NCBI RefSeq assembly: GCF_017086405.1 | Contig: NZ_CP070973.1 | Location: 3,566,739-3,630,738, forward strand | From: Mycobacterium gordonae | GTDB taxonomy: Bacteria > Actinomycetota > Actinomycetes > Mycobacteriales > Mycobacteriaceae | Reading direction: 5' to 3' | DNA: 64,000 nt | In this document: piece by piece, positions 25,378-34,181 of the stretch | Layout of the letters: every line of letters starts with the position of its first letter | How positions within the stretch are numbered: the first letter of the stretch is position 1 | Notes under the pieces: model-generated | The model's database searches: none | What the model saw: only the letters and a program-made list of their open reading frames with translations | What the model was told of the DNA's origin: nothing | Position numbers and translations under genes: made by a program

Positions 25378-25554
25378 GAGTAGGCGACTTACTGCATCCA
25401 GCTTTTCGGTGGCGACGGCTACCTGGTGGAGTACCGGTCGGGCTTATGCGGCCGCAGGGGTGCACTAGATCTACCGCCGCACAAGCGAAATCATGAAAGA
25501 AAATCGTCAGCCGATCACTGTAGCCCGCACCCCCCGTCGGGTAGTGTCACGCTC

Positions 25555-26397
25555 ATGGAGCGGCGCGTCCTGGAAGCGGTCGTCTACGAGCGCGAGCCAC
25601 CGATCGCGCGCATCATCCTGAACCGAGTCGAGAAGGCCAACACCAAAGACGCGGAGCTGGTTACCGAAGTCGATACGTGCCTGCGAGAAGCCGACCGCGA
25701 CAAAGAGATCAAGGTCGTGATTCTCAAAGCCAACGGCAAGGGCTTCTGTGGCGGACACGTAGCCCGCTGGGGACCCGACGAGAATCCCTACCCTGACTTC
25801 GGAAACACCTTTGAGGATCTCTACAAAGGCACCGCCGATCTGTTCTTGTGGCCGACCTTGTATCTGTGGGAGTTTCCGAAGCCGACCATCTCCCAGATCC
25901 ACGGGTACTGCATGGGCGGCGGGATCTATCTCGGGCTGTTGACCGACTTCTGCGTGGCATCCGAGGACGCGTATTTCCAGATGCCGCTGGCCCAAAGCCT
26001 CGGCGAGCCAGGCGGTCACACCATGATCGAACCCTGGTTGCTGATGAACTGGCATCGCACCATGGACTGGCTGCTGTTGGCTCCAACGCTCTCGGCGCAG
26101 CAGGCACTCGAGTGGGGCCTGCTGAACAAGGTGGTTGCTCGAGAGGACCTCGAGGAGACGGTCGAGGAGATGGCGCGCAAGATCGCCCAGATTCCGCTGA
26201 CCACGCTGATGGCGGTGAAGAACAATGTCAAGCGGGCCTGGGAATTGATGGGTATGCGGGTTCACCTGCAGGTCAGCCACATCCTGACGAACATGGTGGG
26301 TGCCGCTTCGGATGTGCAGGCCCGTCGCGCCGAGCTCATGCAATCCGGCATGAAGCCCCGCGATTTCATCGACGACCATTCCGGCGAGCAGAAGTAA
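25555..26397 (+). CDS. Crotonase/enoyl-CoA hydratase family protein
   Basis: 280 residues from ATG 25555 (MERRVLEAVVYEREPP). Oxyanion-hole segments are GKGFCGGH (about residue 61-68) and HGYCMGGGIYLGL (about 116-128). The stretch DAYFQMPLAQSLGEPGGHTMIEPW holds the candidate acidic residue for catalysis. It is clearly paralogous to the crotonase at 31053-31922: both share KANGKGFC, LWEFPKPTI or a close variant, and KRAWELMGMRVH. It probably hydrates or cleaves a CoA-bound intermediate of the neighbouring pathway. It converges on the KstD-like gene. Confidence 0.88.
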   Translation: MERRVLEAVVYEREPPIARIILNRVEKANTKDAELVTEVDTCLREADRDKEIKVVILKANGKGFCGGHVARWGPDENPYPDFGNTFEDLYKGTADLFLWPTLYLWEFPKPTISQIHGYCMGGGIYLGLLTDFCVASEDAYFQMPLAQSLGEPGGHTMIEPWLLMNWHRTMDWLLLAPTLSAQQALEWGLLNKVVAREDLEETVEEMARKIAQIPLTTLMAVKNNVKRAWELMGMRVHLQVSHILTNMVGAASDVQARRAELMQSGMKPRDFIDDHSGEQK

Positions 26398-26444
26398 GAG
26401 TTCATTCTTCGTGCCGAAATGGGGACTTTTGCGTCTGCTCGGCA

Positions 26445-28136
26445 TCAGTGGTGGCCGGCCACTTTGCGGCCGGCGGCATGTCGCGCGGCGACGTATCCGA
26501 ACACCATGGAACTAGCGATGCTCGCGCCGGCGCCCGGATACGTTCGGCCCATGACCGTGGCGGTGGTGTTGCCGGTCGCGTACAACCCTTCGATCACCCG
26601 GTCCTGCTGGTCGAGCACCTGCGCGTACTCGTTGGTGATCACGCCGCCGCACGTGCCCACGTCGGCCGGCAGCACCCGGGTCGCGTAGTAGGGCGCCCGG
26701 TCCAGCGGCCCCACCGCGGCGTTGGGCCGGTACCCGGGATCGCCGAGGCAGTCGTTGTAGGCGGATTGTCCGCGACCGAAATCGGGATCCAGCCCCTTGG
26801 CCGCGAATGTGTTGAACCGCTGCACAGTTCGCACCAATTCCTCGGCCGGTAAATCGATCTGGGCGGCAAGGTCGGTGAGCGTGTCGGCCCGCTTGACGGC
26901 TCCACTCTCGACCAGGTCCGGGGGCAGGTGCTCGCGTTTGACCGGGTTGCTGCCCGCGACATAGCGGCGTACGTACCCGTCGTCGAAGATCATCCAGCAC
27001 GGCACCGCTTTGTTCGCGTACATCGCCTTGCCGACCTCCACATAGGAGTTCGACTCGTTGCAGAAGCGCCGGCCGGCGGAGTCCACGTAGATGGCCCCGG
27101 GTCGCTGGCGTCCCGAACCCAGTGAGGCAGCCGCGGCGCCGCCGTTGGCGATGAACACCGAAGGCAGCCACCAGGCTTCGTCGAGCAGATCGGTCTTGGC
27201 GCCCAGACGCATGGCGGTCTGCAGCACCTCGCCGGTGTCCCCGGCGTTGGCGATCGACCACCGTCCTTCGTTGGGCTGCTCACCGCTGTGCTGTCGGCGC
27301 ATCTCGGGATTATGCCCAAAGCCCCCTGCCGCCAATACAACTCCCTTACGCGCCTCGACGTTCTGCGGTACACCGTCGCGGACGATCCGGGCACCGGCGA
27401 CCCGGCCGTCTTCGACAATCAGGTCCTCCAGCGCGGCGTCGAGCCATAGCGGCGGCTGGCCGTCGCTGAGGTCGATGAGCACTTTCAGCATCTGGCCGAT
27501 CAACGACGCCCCGTTGGTGAGCAGTTGCCGCTTGGTGATTCGGGCCGCCCTGGTACGCGCGAAGACTCTGGCGGCGACCGCGAATGCGCGCGGCGAGCGG
27601 TTGAAATACTGAACGGAGCGCAACTCGTTGGTCAGCACGACATAGCCGTAGTTTCTGGCCAGTGACGGCTGCACCTTGTCGTGCCAAGCGCCGAGTTCGG
27701 CTGCGTCGAAGGGGATACCTTCGACGGCACGGCCTGACTCGTTGCCCCCCTTGTGGTTCGGGTAGTAATCGCTCCATCCGGCACAGCGAATCATCCGGAC
27801 ACCCTTGCGGAGCAGGAAAGTGATCATCTCGTAGCCGGCGGTCAGAAACATCTCCCGGCGAGCGGGGGAGGAGGCCGCACCGATGTCGCCGACGACGTCG
27901 GCCAGGTAGGCCAGACCGTCCTCGTGTGAGTCGGCGATGCCGTCCGCCCGCATCAGCGGATTATTCGGCAGCCAGACGACCCCGCCGGAAAGCCCCGTCG
28001 AACCGCCCACCATAGGCTGCTTTTCGACGATCAGCGGTTGCAGGCCGGCGTCGAGTGCGGCCAGCCCCGCCGCCATGCCGCCGCCGCCGCTGCCCGCGAT
28101 CACCAGGTCGACACTGCGATCCCATTCGGTGTTCAC
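26445..28136 (-). CDS. FAD-dependent dehydrogenase, 3-ketosteroid-delta1-dehydrogenase-like
   Basis: 563 residues from GTG 28136, which overlaps the Rieske gene stop. The FAD motif is IAGSGGGGMAAGLAALDAG (about 13-31), followed by VEKQPMVGGSTGLSGG and near the C-terminus GLYATGNTTATVMG and TYPGAGASI. The overall layout is that of KstD/fumarate-reductase-like flavoproteins, which introduce a double bond next to a carbonyl. It is the last gene of the eight-gene operon. A ring or side-chain desaturation in the pathway is a fair inference, but a true steroid substrate is not shown. Confidence 0.85.
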   Translation of the reverse strand: MNTEWDRSVDLVIAGSGGGGMAAGLAALDAGLQPLIVEKQPMVGGSTGLSGGVVWLPNNPLMRADGIADSHEDGLAYLADVVGDIGAASSPARREMFLTAGYEMITFLLRKGVRMIRCAGWSDYYPNHKGGNESGRAVEGIPFDAAELGAWHDKVQPSLARNYGYVVLTNELRSVQYFNRSPRAFAVAARVFARTRAARITKRQLLTNGASLIGQMLKVLIDLSDGQPPLWLDAALEDLIVEDGRVAGARIVRDGVPQNVEARKGVVLAAGGFGHNPEMRRQHSGEQPNEGRWSIANAGDTGEVLQTAMRLGAKTDLLDEAWWLPSVFIANGGAAAASLGSGRQRPGAIYVDSAGRRFCNESNSYVEVGKAMYANKAVPCWMIFDDGYVRRYVAGSNPVKREHLPPDLVESGAVKRADTLTDLAAQIDLPAEELVRTVQRFNTFAAKGLDPDFGRGQSAYNDCLGDPGYRPNAAVGPLDRAPYYATRVLPADVGTCGGVITNEYAQVLDQQDRVIEGLYATGNTTATVMGRTYPGAGASIASSMVFGYVAARHAAGRKVAGHH

Positions 28137-29485
28137 CGCGCCACCTTCTGAGCGAAGCCGAGGTCGGCGATCGGCACGTCGATGGTGGTGTTGGTCTTCT
28201 GCATCGCCGGCACCAACGCCTCGTAGGGCAGATCGGCCAGGAAACCGTCGATGACACGCTCGAAGTTCGAGATGAGCCCTTCAATCTGGCTGGACAGCCG
28301 CATGAACTCGAACCCCTTCGAGCGCAAACCCTTTTGCTGTCTGGGCAGATTTGAGAAGTCCTGAGCGGGGATCGGCGGCCAGCGCGGGTCGTCGGGCGCC
28401 ATGGGTTCCGGTGGAACCGGCTTTGCGGTGACCTGATCCGGTGGAATGCGGGTGAGTGACCAGATCTCGAACAGAGTTTCCTCGGGGCCGAGCGGGCGGA
28501 TCCGGTAGGACGAGGCGCTGCTGTACTGCGGCAGCAGGAAGTAATGCGGAAAGCAGAAACCGATGGCGTCGACGATGCCCCGGCGTTGCAGGTCGTTGAG
28601 ATCTGGCATGTCACACCCGCGGGCCCGGTGCCAGGCCACGACGGCGTCGTTGAGGGTGCTCTTCCAGACCGCCATCGCCTCGGCAGGATCGCTCGGCAGT
28701 TCGATGTTCTGCAGGCCTTCGGCAACGCGGATGTCGTTCTCGTGGGTCATGCCGGCCATGCCCTCGCCGAGGGTGCGCATGAAATACAGACTGGTCTGGA
28801 TCAGACCTGGTGGTGTGGACGTGGCGGGTTGTGACGACGGCAGCAACTGCGGATGGGTCTGCGGTACGTGATAACCCTCCATGAAGGCCGCGGTCGCCAG
28901 CTTCCAGTTCACCGGAAGACGGCACGACTGCCACCACTCGGTGCGCAGCGACTCCACCTTCCAGGCGTCGTAGATCGTGGCGAACGGCTCGAAGCAGTCA
29001 CGCAACGGCGGCGCGTCGTCGTCCAGGTTGATCCACGCGCACCCACCCCACAGTTCGCACCGCACCGGCACCAGCGCCAGATCCGCAGGATCCAGATTGT
29101 GCCCGTCGAAAGCGTCGGTGCGCAGCACGAAGGTGTTGTGGCCGTCGAGGCCCCAGCACCAGCCATGGAATGGACAGACGAAGGTGCGACGGGATCCGTT
29201 GCCCTCCAACAGCTTCACCCCGCGGTGCCGGCACGCGTTATGGTAGGCACGCACGTTTTCGGCGTCGAGGCGCACCACGATGACGGACTGATCGAGAATC
29301 TCGTACTCGACGAAGTCACCGGCCTTGGGAATCTCTTCCAGCCGGCACGCCATCTGCCACACCCGTGGCCAGAACTTCTGATTCTCCAGTTCGTAGAACT
29401 GTGGATCGTAGTACCGCTGCTTGGGAATTCGGTCGGCGGACTGCACCGCCCACGGCACCGGAAGCGGCGTCCAGTTCACATCCAT
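28133..29485 (-). CDS. Rieske non-heme iron oxygenase, alpha subunit
   Basis: 450 residues from ATG 29485. The Rieske cluster ligands are C85 and H87 in CRHRGVKL and C104 and H107 in CPFHGWCW. The mononuclear iron site is EGYHVPQTH with H206 and H211. The residue that bridges the two centres is E203 rather than the more common Asp, as in carnitine monooxygenase CntA. It should hydroxylate the substrate with O2, using electrons from a reductase not encoded here. The gene lies between the CoA ligase and the KstD-like gene and overlaps the latter by four bases. Confidence 0.93.
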   Translation of the reverse strand: MDVNWTPLPVPWAVQSADRIPKQRYYDPQFYELENQKFWPRVWQMACRLEEIPKAGDFVEYEILDQSVIVVRLDAENVRAYHNACRHRGVKLLEGNGSRRTFVCPFHGWCWGLDGHNTFVLRTDAFDGHNLDPADLALVPVRCELWGGCAWINLDDDAPPLRDCFEPFATIYDAWKVESLRTEWWQSCRLPVNWKLATAAFMEGYHVPQTHPQLLPSSQPATSTPPGLIQTSLYFMRTLGEGMAGMTHENDIRVAEGLQNIELPSDPAEAMAVWKSTLNDAVVAWHRARGCDMPDLNDLQRRGIVDAIGFCFPHYFLLPQYSSASSYRIRPLGPEETLFEIWSLTRIPPDQVTAKPVPPEPMAPDDPRWPPIPAQDFSNLPRQQKGLRSKGFEFMRLSSQIEGLISNFERVIDGFLADLPYEALVPAMQKTNTTIDVPIADLGFAQKVAR

Positions 29486-29510
29486 GGCTCTACTCCGTCG
29501 GTTCACCAGT

Positions 29511-31043
29511 TCATACGATCCGGGACATCCGTCCCTGCCAGTACCTGTCGCGGATGCGCCGCTTGTACAGCTTCCCGTTCGGGTCACGAGGCAGCTCAGC
29601 GTCGAATTCGATGGTGCGCGGGCACTTGTAGGTGGCCAGACGGCTCCGGCAGTACCCGATCAGCTCCGCCTCCAGCTCAGCGTCCGGCGCGATACCCGCC
29701 ACTGGTTGCACAACCGCCTTGACCTCTTCACCGAATTCGTCGTTCGGCACCCCGAAGACCGCGGCGTCAACGAGTTTCGGGTGCATGATCAACAGGTTCT
29801 CCACCTCTTGCGGGTAGATGTTGACCCCACCGGAGACGATCATGAAGGTCGAGCGATCGGTGAGGTAGAGGTAGCCGTCCGCGTCCACGTACCCCATGTC
29901 GCCCAGGGTGCGCCAACCCCGATCGTTATACACCGAGGCGGTCTTGGCAGGATCCTTGAAGTACTCGAAGTCCGGGCCGCCCTCAAAAAAGAGTTCACCG
30001 GATTCGCCGACGGGCAGCTCGGCGCCGTCCGCACCGACGACGTGCACGGCGGTCGTCGGAACGCCGACCGACCCGGGATGCTGCAGCCACTCCTGGGGCC
30101 CGATCGTGGTGCCCGCGAATCCCTCGGTGCCGCCGTAATACTCGTGGATGATGGGGCCGAACCAGGCCAACATCTGATGCTTGACGTCCACCGGGCACGG
30201 TGCGGCGGCGTGAATCACGCACTGCAGACTGGACACGTCGTATCTGCCGCGCACCGCTTCGGGCAGTTTGAGCATTCGCACGAACATGGTCGGCACGAAC
30301 TGGGCATGGGTGACCCGGTTCGTCTCGATCAGCCGCAGCACCGTTTCGGCGTCGAACTTAGCCATCATGATCGACGCAGCCCCCACACGACTGACTGCCA
30401 TCGCGTAGTTGACGCCGGCCGCGTGGTACAGCGGGGCGGGGGACAGGTACACGCTGGACGGTTGCATCCCGTACTTGTGGGTCAGCGCCATCTCGAGCAC
30501 CGCCTGAGCCCAGGATCCGTTGCCGTCCAACGGCAGTGGGCGGCGCACCGCCTTTGGTCTTCCGGTGGTGCCCGAGGAGTAGAGCATCTCCGACCCGTCG
30601 CTCGCGGGCGGGGCCGCACCCGCGGCGCCCAGCGCCTCTTCATACGGCCGCCAACCCGGCAGCCGGCCTCCGACCACCAAGTGCACGCGCACCGACGCGT
30701 TCACATCGCGGATACGTGCTGCCAAGACAGCCATCGACGCGTCGACGAACACCGCCTTGGCCTCGGAGTCATCGACCACATACGCGACCTCGTCCGGCGT
30801 GAAATGGATGTTCACGGCGGTGTAGTAGAGGCCGGAAAGCTGGCAGCCCCAGGTGATCTCGAAGAACTCCGGCCGGTTGGGCAGCACCAGCGCCACGCCG
30901 TCGCCGCGGCGCAGACCGGCCTCGCGCAACGCCGCAGCTACCCGTTGGCTGCGGTCGTAGAGCGCACCGAACGACACCGCGCCGCCCTCGGTGATCAGTG
31001 CCGGCGATTGTGCGGCGGTTCTCGCGTGGTCGGCGATGTTCAC
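29511..31043 (-). CDS. Acyl-CoA synthetase (AMP-forming, FadD-like)
   Basis: 510 residues from ATG 31043. AMP-binding motif YSSGTTGRPKAV is near residue 155-166, then YYGGTEG, GDMGYVDADGYLYLTDR, and the catalytic Lys motif LPRDPNGKLYKR at the C-terminus. It should activate a carboxylic acid to its CoA ester. The gene is followed 25 bases on by the Rieske gene and preceded 9 bases away by a crotonase gene, so it is part of the same operon. Confidence 0.93.
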   Translation of the reverse strand: MNIADHARTAAQSPALITEGGAVSFGALYDRSQRVAAALREAGLRRGDGVALVLPNRPEFFEITWGCQLSGLYYTAVNIHFTPDEVAYVVDDSEAKAVFVDASMAVLAARIRDVNASVRVHLVVGGRLPGWRPYEEALGAAGAAPPASDGSEMLYSSGTTGRPKAVRRPLPLDGNGSWAQAVLEMALTHKYGMQPSSVYLSPAPLYHAAGVNYAMAVSRVGAASIMMAKFDAETVLRLIETNRVTHAQFVPTMFVRMLKLPEAVRGRYDVSSLQCVIHAAAPCPVDVKHQMLAWFGPIIHEYYGGTEGFAGTTIGPQEWLQHPGSVGVPTTAVHVVGADGAELPVGESGELFFEGGPDFEYFKDPAKTASVYNDRGWRTLGDMGYVDADGYLYLTDRSTFMIVSGGVNIYPQEVENLLIMHPKLVDAAVFGVPNDEFGEEVKAVVQPVAGIAPDAELEAELIGYCRSRLATYKCPRTIEFDAELPRDPNGKLYKRRIRDRYWQGRMSRIV

Positions 31044-31052
31044 GGGCGGAAT

Positions 31053-31922
31053 CTAGGTACCGGCGCCGTCGGTCGAGGCGGCCGCGGCGGCCTGTCGGCG
31101 GGCCTGCTCGGACGGCAGCACCTTGTCCCGGAACACCGTCTGAATCAGCTCCTGCACGTCCTTACTGACCGCGGCGAGCGCGACTAGGTCGTTGGAGCTC
31201 TGCCAGTGCACCCGCATCCCCATCAGCTCCCAGGCTCGTTTGAGGTTCGCCTTGGTCGCCAGCAGCGTCGTCAGCGGAGCCTGTGCGATGTGGCGGGCGA
31301 TGGCCTCGACGCGGTCGTCGAGTTGTTCGCGAGGGACCACCTCGTTGACCAGCCCCACCTCCAGCGCCTTCTTGGCGTCGATGACCTCAGCAAGGTAGAG
31401 GTAGTACGCCGCTCGCCGCCAGTTCATGAAAATCCAAGGCTCGATCGAGCATTCACCGGACGGCATCCCGAATCCCTGCAGCGGCGGGTAGGAGAAGTAC
31501 GCGTCCTCGGCCGCGATGACGATGTCGGTGGTCAGCCCGTAGTGCGTGCCGCCCCCCACGCAGTAGCCGTGTACCTGGGCGATGGTCGGTTTGGAGAACT
31601 CCCACAGATTCAGGATGGGCTTCACGAACATGTCGGTCTGGGGCTTCCACGGAGTGCCCATCACCTTCGCGGCCTCGACCATCGACGGGTAATCGACCGA
31701 ATTGTTGCCGATCGCGTGGCCCGAGCAGAAGCCCTTGCCGTTGGCCTTGAGGATCAGCACCTTGATGTCGTAGTCGCGGTCGGCATCCAGCAGCGCGGCG
31801 TCCACCTCTTCTGCCAGTTTCTGGTCCTGGGCGTTGGCCTTCTCCGGCCAGTTCAGCGTGACACGGGCGATCGGGCCCTGTTTCTCGTAGATGATCCGTT
31901 CGCGAGTCTCGTTGAGATCCAT
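31053..31922 (-). CDS. Crotonase/enoyl-CoA hydratase family protein
   Basis: 289 residues from ATG 31922 (MDLNETRERIIYEKQG). Oxyanion segments are GKGFCSGH and HGYCVGGGTHYGL; the candidate acidic residue is in MPSGECSIEPW. The closest relative in the window is the crotonase at 25555-26397, sharing the same unusual insertions, so the two arose by duplication. Hydration, retro-aldol or C-C cleavage of a CoA ester in the pathway is likely. Confidence 0.9.
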   Translation of the reverse strand: MDLNETRERIIYEKQGPIARVTLNWPEKANAQDQKLAEEVDAALLDADRDYDIKVLILKANGKGFCSGHAIGNNSVDYPSMVEAAKVMGTPWKPQTDMFVKPILNLWEFSKPTIAQVHGYCVGGGTHYGLTTDIVIAAEDAYFSYPPLQGFGMPSGECSIEPWIFMNWRRAAYYLYLAEVIDAKKALEVGLVNEVVPREQLDDRVEAIARHIAQAPLTTLLATKANLKRAWELMGMRVHWQSSNDLVALAAVSKDVQELIQTVFRDKVLPSEQARRQAAAAASTDGAGT

Positions 31923-31939
31923 GACTTTTCGATTACCTT

Positions 31940-32179
31940 TCAGGGTGAGGTGATGACGCCGATTTCGGTGCCGATGTCGTAGGTCGTTCCGGTCTGAGCC
32001 GCCCACCGCACGGTGCCCGATGCGCCGGCTTCGATTTCCTGTTCCACCTTTTCGGTGGCGATGACGTAGATCGGTGTGCCTTCTTCCACGTAATCGCCGC
32101 CGTTCACCAGCAACTCGGTGAGCTCGGCCTCCGAGATGGCGACCGATACCCGCGGAATGCGAATGATGAAGTCAGCCAT
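31940..32179 (-). CDS. Free-standing lipoyl-domain protein
   Basis: A 79-residue protein that is only a biotinyl/lipoyl domain. The lipoylation site is K44 in ATEKVEQEI, flanked by the beta-strand repeats VNGGDYVEEGTPI and GASGTVRW. It has no E2 catalytic core or subunit-binding domain. Its start overlaps the E1 beta stop by eight bases, so it should be the acyl or aldehyde carrier for the E1 proteins encoded just upstream. E2 and E3 functions would have to come from elsewhere. Confidence 0.88.
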   Translation of the reverse strand: MADFIIRIPRVSVAISEAELTELLVNGGDYVEEGTPIYVIATEKVEQEIEAGASGTVRWAAQTGTTYDIGTEIGVITSP

Positions 32180-33170
32180 GAGCTTTCGCCTTCTCCAAGG
32201 CGAGTTGCGCAGCGGCGACGATGCGGGCCGGTGACGGATAGACCTGTGCCTCGAGGCCGGCCGCTGCAGGATTGGGTACGAAGCGTGCACCGACACGCTG
32301 AACAGGCACAGCCAGTTCGCCGAACAATTCCATCGACAGGATGGCGGCGATCTCGGCTCCCGGACCGGCAAACTGGACCGCGTCGTGCACGATCACGACT
32401 CGCCGGGTGCGGCGGGCGGACTCGACGATGGTCTCGACGTCCAGCGGCAGCAGGGTGCGCAGGTCGACCACCTCGGCGCTGACGCCCTGTTCGGCCAGCG
32501 TGGCCGCCGCCGCCAGCGCGTCGTGCACGGCGCGTCCGTAACTGATCAGGCTGACATCGGTGCCGGGCCGCTTGATATCGGCTTTCCCCAGGGGAATCGC
32601 GAAGCCGGGATCAACCGGGACGGGACCTTTCCGGCCCTGCAGCCGGATGGTCTCGACGAACAGGCACGGGTCTTCATCGAAGATCGCCGAGGTGAGCAAA
32701 CCTTTGCCGTCCCGCGGGGTGGACGGCACGATGACCTTCATCCCCGGAATGTGCATGAACCAGGCTTCCAGGGACTGCGAGTGCGTGGCGCCGGTGCCCA
32801 GGCCCGCGTACACCTGGGTCCGGATAGTGATCGGCGCCGTCGTCCGGCTCGCGGTCATGAACCGCAACTTGGCAGCGTTGTTGATCAACTGGTCGGCGGC
32901 GATACCGATGAAGTCCATGATCATGATCTCGGCTACCGGCCGCATCCCGTCGATCGCCGCGCCGATAGCCGCGCCGACGATCGCGGCCTCCGAGATGGGC
33001 GTGTCCAGCACCCGGTCGTGCCCGTACTTCGTCGACAAGCCGACGGTGGGGCCGGATGCACCGGGGTCGGCAATGTCTTCACCAAGCAGGAACACCCTGT
33101 CGTCGGCCTGCAGAGCCTGGTCCAGTGCGAGGTTCAATGCCTCGCGCATCGTCATCTGTTGGTCATCCAT
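32172..33170 (-). CDS. 2-oxoacid (or acetoin-type) dehydrogenase E1, beta subunit
   Basis: 332 residues from ATG 33170 (MDDQQMTMREALNLALDQAL). Family signatures are FLLGEDIADPGGAS-like GEDIADPGAS, DTPISEAAIVGAAIG, MDFIGIAADQL and the C-terminal AQFAGPG-like VQFAGPGAEIAA. The frame is open further upstream inside the E1 alpha gene, but this is antisense-free overlap in another frame and not a real extension. With E1 alpha it forms the thiamine-diphosphate decarboxylase that loads the lipoyl carrier. Confidence 0.92.
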   Translation of the reverse strand: MDDQQMTMREALNLALDQALQADDRVFLLGEDIADPGASGPTVGLSTKYGHDRVLDTPISEAAIVGAAIGAAIDGMRPVAEIMIMDFIGIAADQLINNAAKLRFMTASRTTAPITIRTQVYAGLGTGATHSQSLEAWFMHIPGMKVIVPSTPRDGKGLLTSAIFDEDPCLFVETIRLQGRKGPVPVDPGFAIPLGKADIKRPGTDVSLISYGRAVHDALAAAATLAEQGVSAEVVDLRTLLPLDVETIVESARRTRRVVIVHDAVQFAGPGAEIAAILSMELFGELAVPVQRVGARFVPNPAAAGLEAQVYPSPARIVAAAQLALEKAKAHG

Positions 33171-33184
33171 AGGCAGCGAATTCC

Positions 33185-34150
33185 TCACCCGGGGAACGTG
33201 ATCGGGGTCGCGTACACGTCCCGGTCCAGTTCGTCGACAGACGGCGGATCGGCACTGAGTACCGTGCGCAGTGCGCTTTCGACGGCGTCTTGCGCCGCCG
33301 CGCCGATGCGGTCGAGTTCCTCCGCGCTGCAGATGCCCGCCGTCTCCAGGTGGATGCGGAACCGTGGCACCGGGTCGGCCGCCAGCGCCGCGGCGAGCTG
33401 ATCTTTCGGGATGTAGGGCATCCGGTCGCCGAAGTAGTGGCCGCGGAACCGGAAGGTCACGCATTCGATGAGGGTGGGACCGCCGCCACTGCGTGCCCGG
33501 TCCAGCGCCTGGACCAGTACATGTTGGACGGCGAGCGGATCGTTGCCGTCGACGCGAATGCCGGGCATTCCATAACCGGCGGCCCGGTCGGCTACCTGGG
33601 CGATCTTCATGGTGTCCGCAGTTGGTGTCATCTCGGCGTAAAGGTTGTTCTGACAGACGAAGACCAGCGGCAGGTCCCACAGGGCGGCCATGTTCGCGGC
33701 CTCGTGGAACGAGCCGGTGTTGGTGGCGCCGTCGCCGAAGCTGACGACCGTAACCCGTTTGAGTCCTTTGCGTCTGGCGGCCATCGCCAGGCCGACAGCC
33801 ACTGGGGGACCGGCTCCGACGATGCCGGTCGAGAGCATCACACCCTTGTCCGGGTTGGCGATGTGCATGGTGCCGCCCTTGCCGCGGCTGGCTCCGACCA
33901 CCCGGCCCATCATCTCGCCGTAGATCTCCTCCAGCGGCACGCCTTTGCCGATCAGATCGTGCAATCCCCGGTAAGTGGTCACCAATTGGTCGTCTGGGCG
34001 CAGCGCGACACCCATCGCCGCCGCGATCGCTTCCTGTCCGCGCGACGGCCAGTACACGCACATGAACTCCCCGGTGCCGATGCCCTTGGACAGCCGGTCG
34101 TCGGCCGCCTGCATCAACACCATCAGTTCGTAGAGCCGCCGCTCGTTCAC
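33185..34150 (-). CDS. 2-oxoacid (or acetoin-type) dehydrogenase E1, alpha subunit
   Basis: 321 residues from GTG 34150, preceded by GGAGG six bases upstream. The thiamine-diphosphate motif runs from GDGATNTGSFHEA to VFVCQNN, the usual GDG...NN pair. GKGGTMH and TYRGLHDLI also fit the family. The length is near that of acetoin dehydrogenase alpha subunits. It is separated from the E1 beta gene by 14 bases. The substrate may be a 2-oxoacid or diketone produced by the pathway. Confidence 0.92.
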   Translation of the reverse strand: MNERRLYELMVLMQAADDRLSKGIGTGEFMCVYWPSRGQEAIAAAMGVALRPDDQLVTTYRGLHDLIGKGVPLEEIYGEMMGRVVGASRGKGGTMHIANPDKGVMLSTGIVGAGPPVAVGLAMAARRKGLKRVTVVSFGDGATNTGSFHEAANMAALWDLPLVFVCQNNLYAEMTPTADTMKIAQVADRAAGYGMPGIRVDGNDPLAVQHVLVQALDRARSGGGPTLIECVTFRFRGHYFGDRMPYIPKDQLAAALAADPVPRFRIHLETAGICSAEELDRIGAAAQDAVESALRTVLSADPPSVDELDRDVYATPITFPG

Positions 34151-34181
34151 CTGATGCCTCCAGTTCCGTTGCGAGACAGCA

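Noticed and set aside
33171..34061. Long N-terminal extension of the E1 beta frame into the E1 alpha gene
   Set aside because: The region is fully explained by E1 alpha in another frame on the same strand, with its TPP motif, and the family start is MDDQQMTMREAL.
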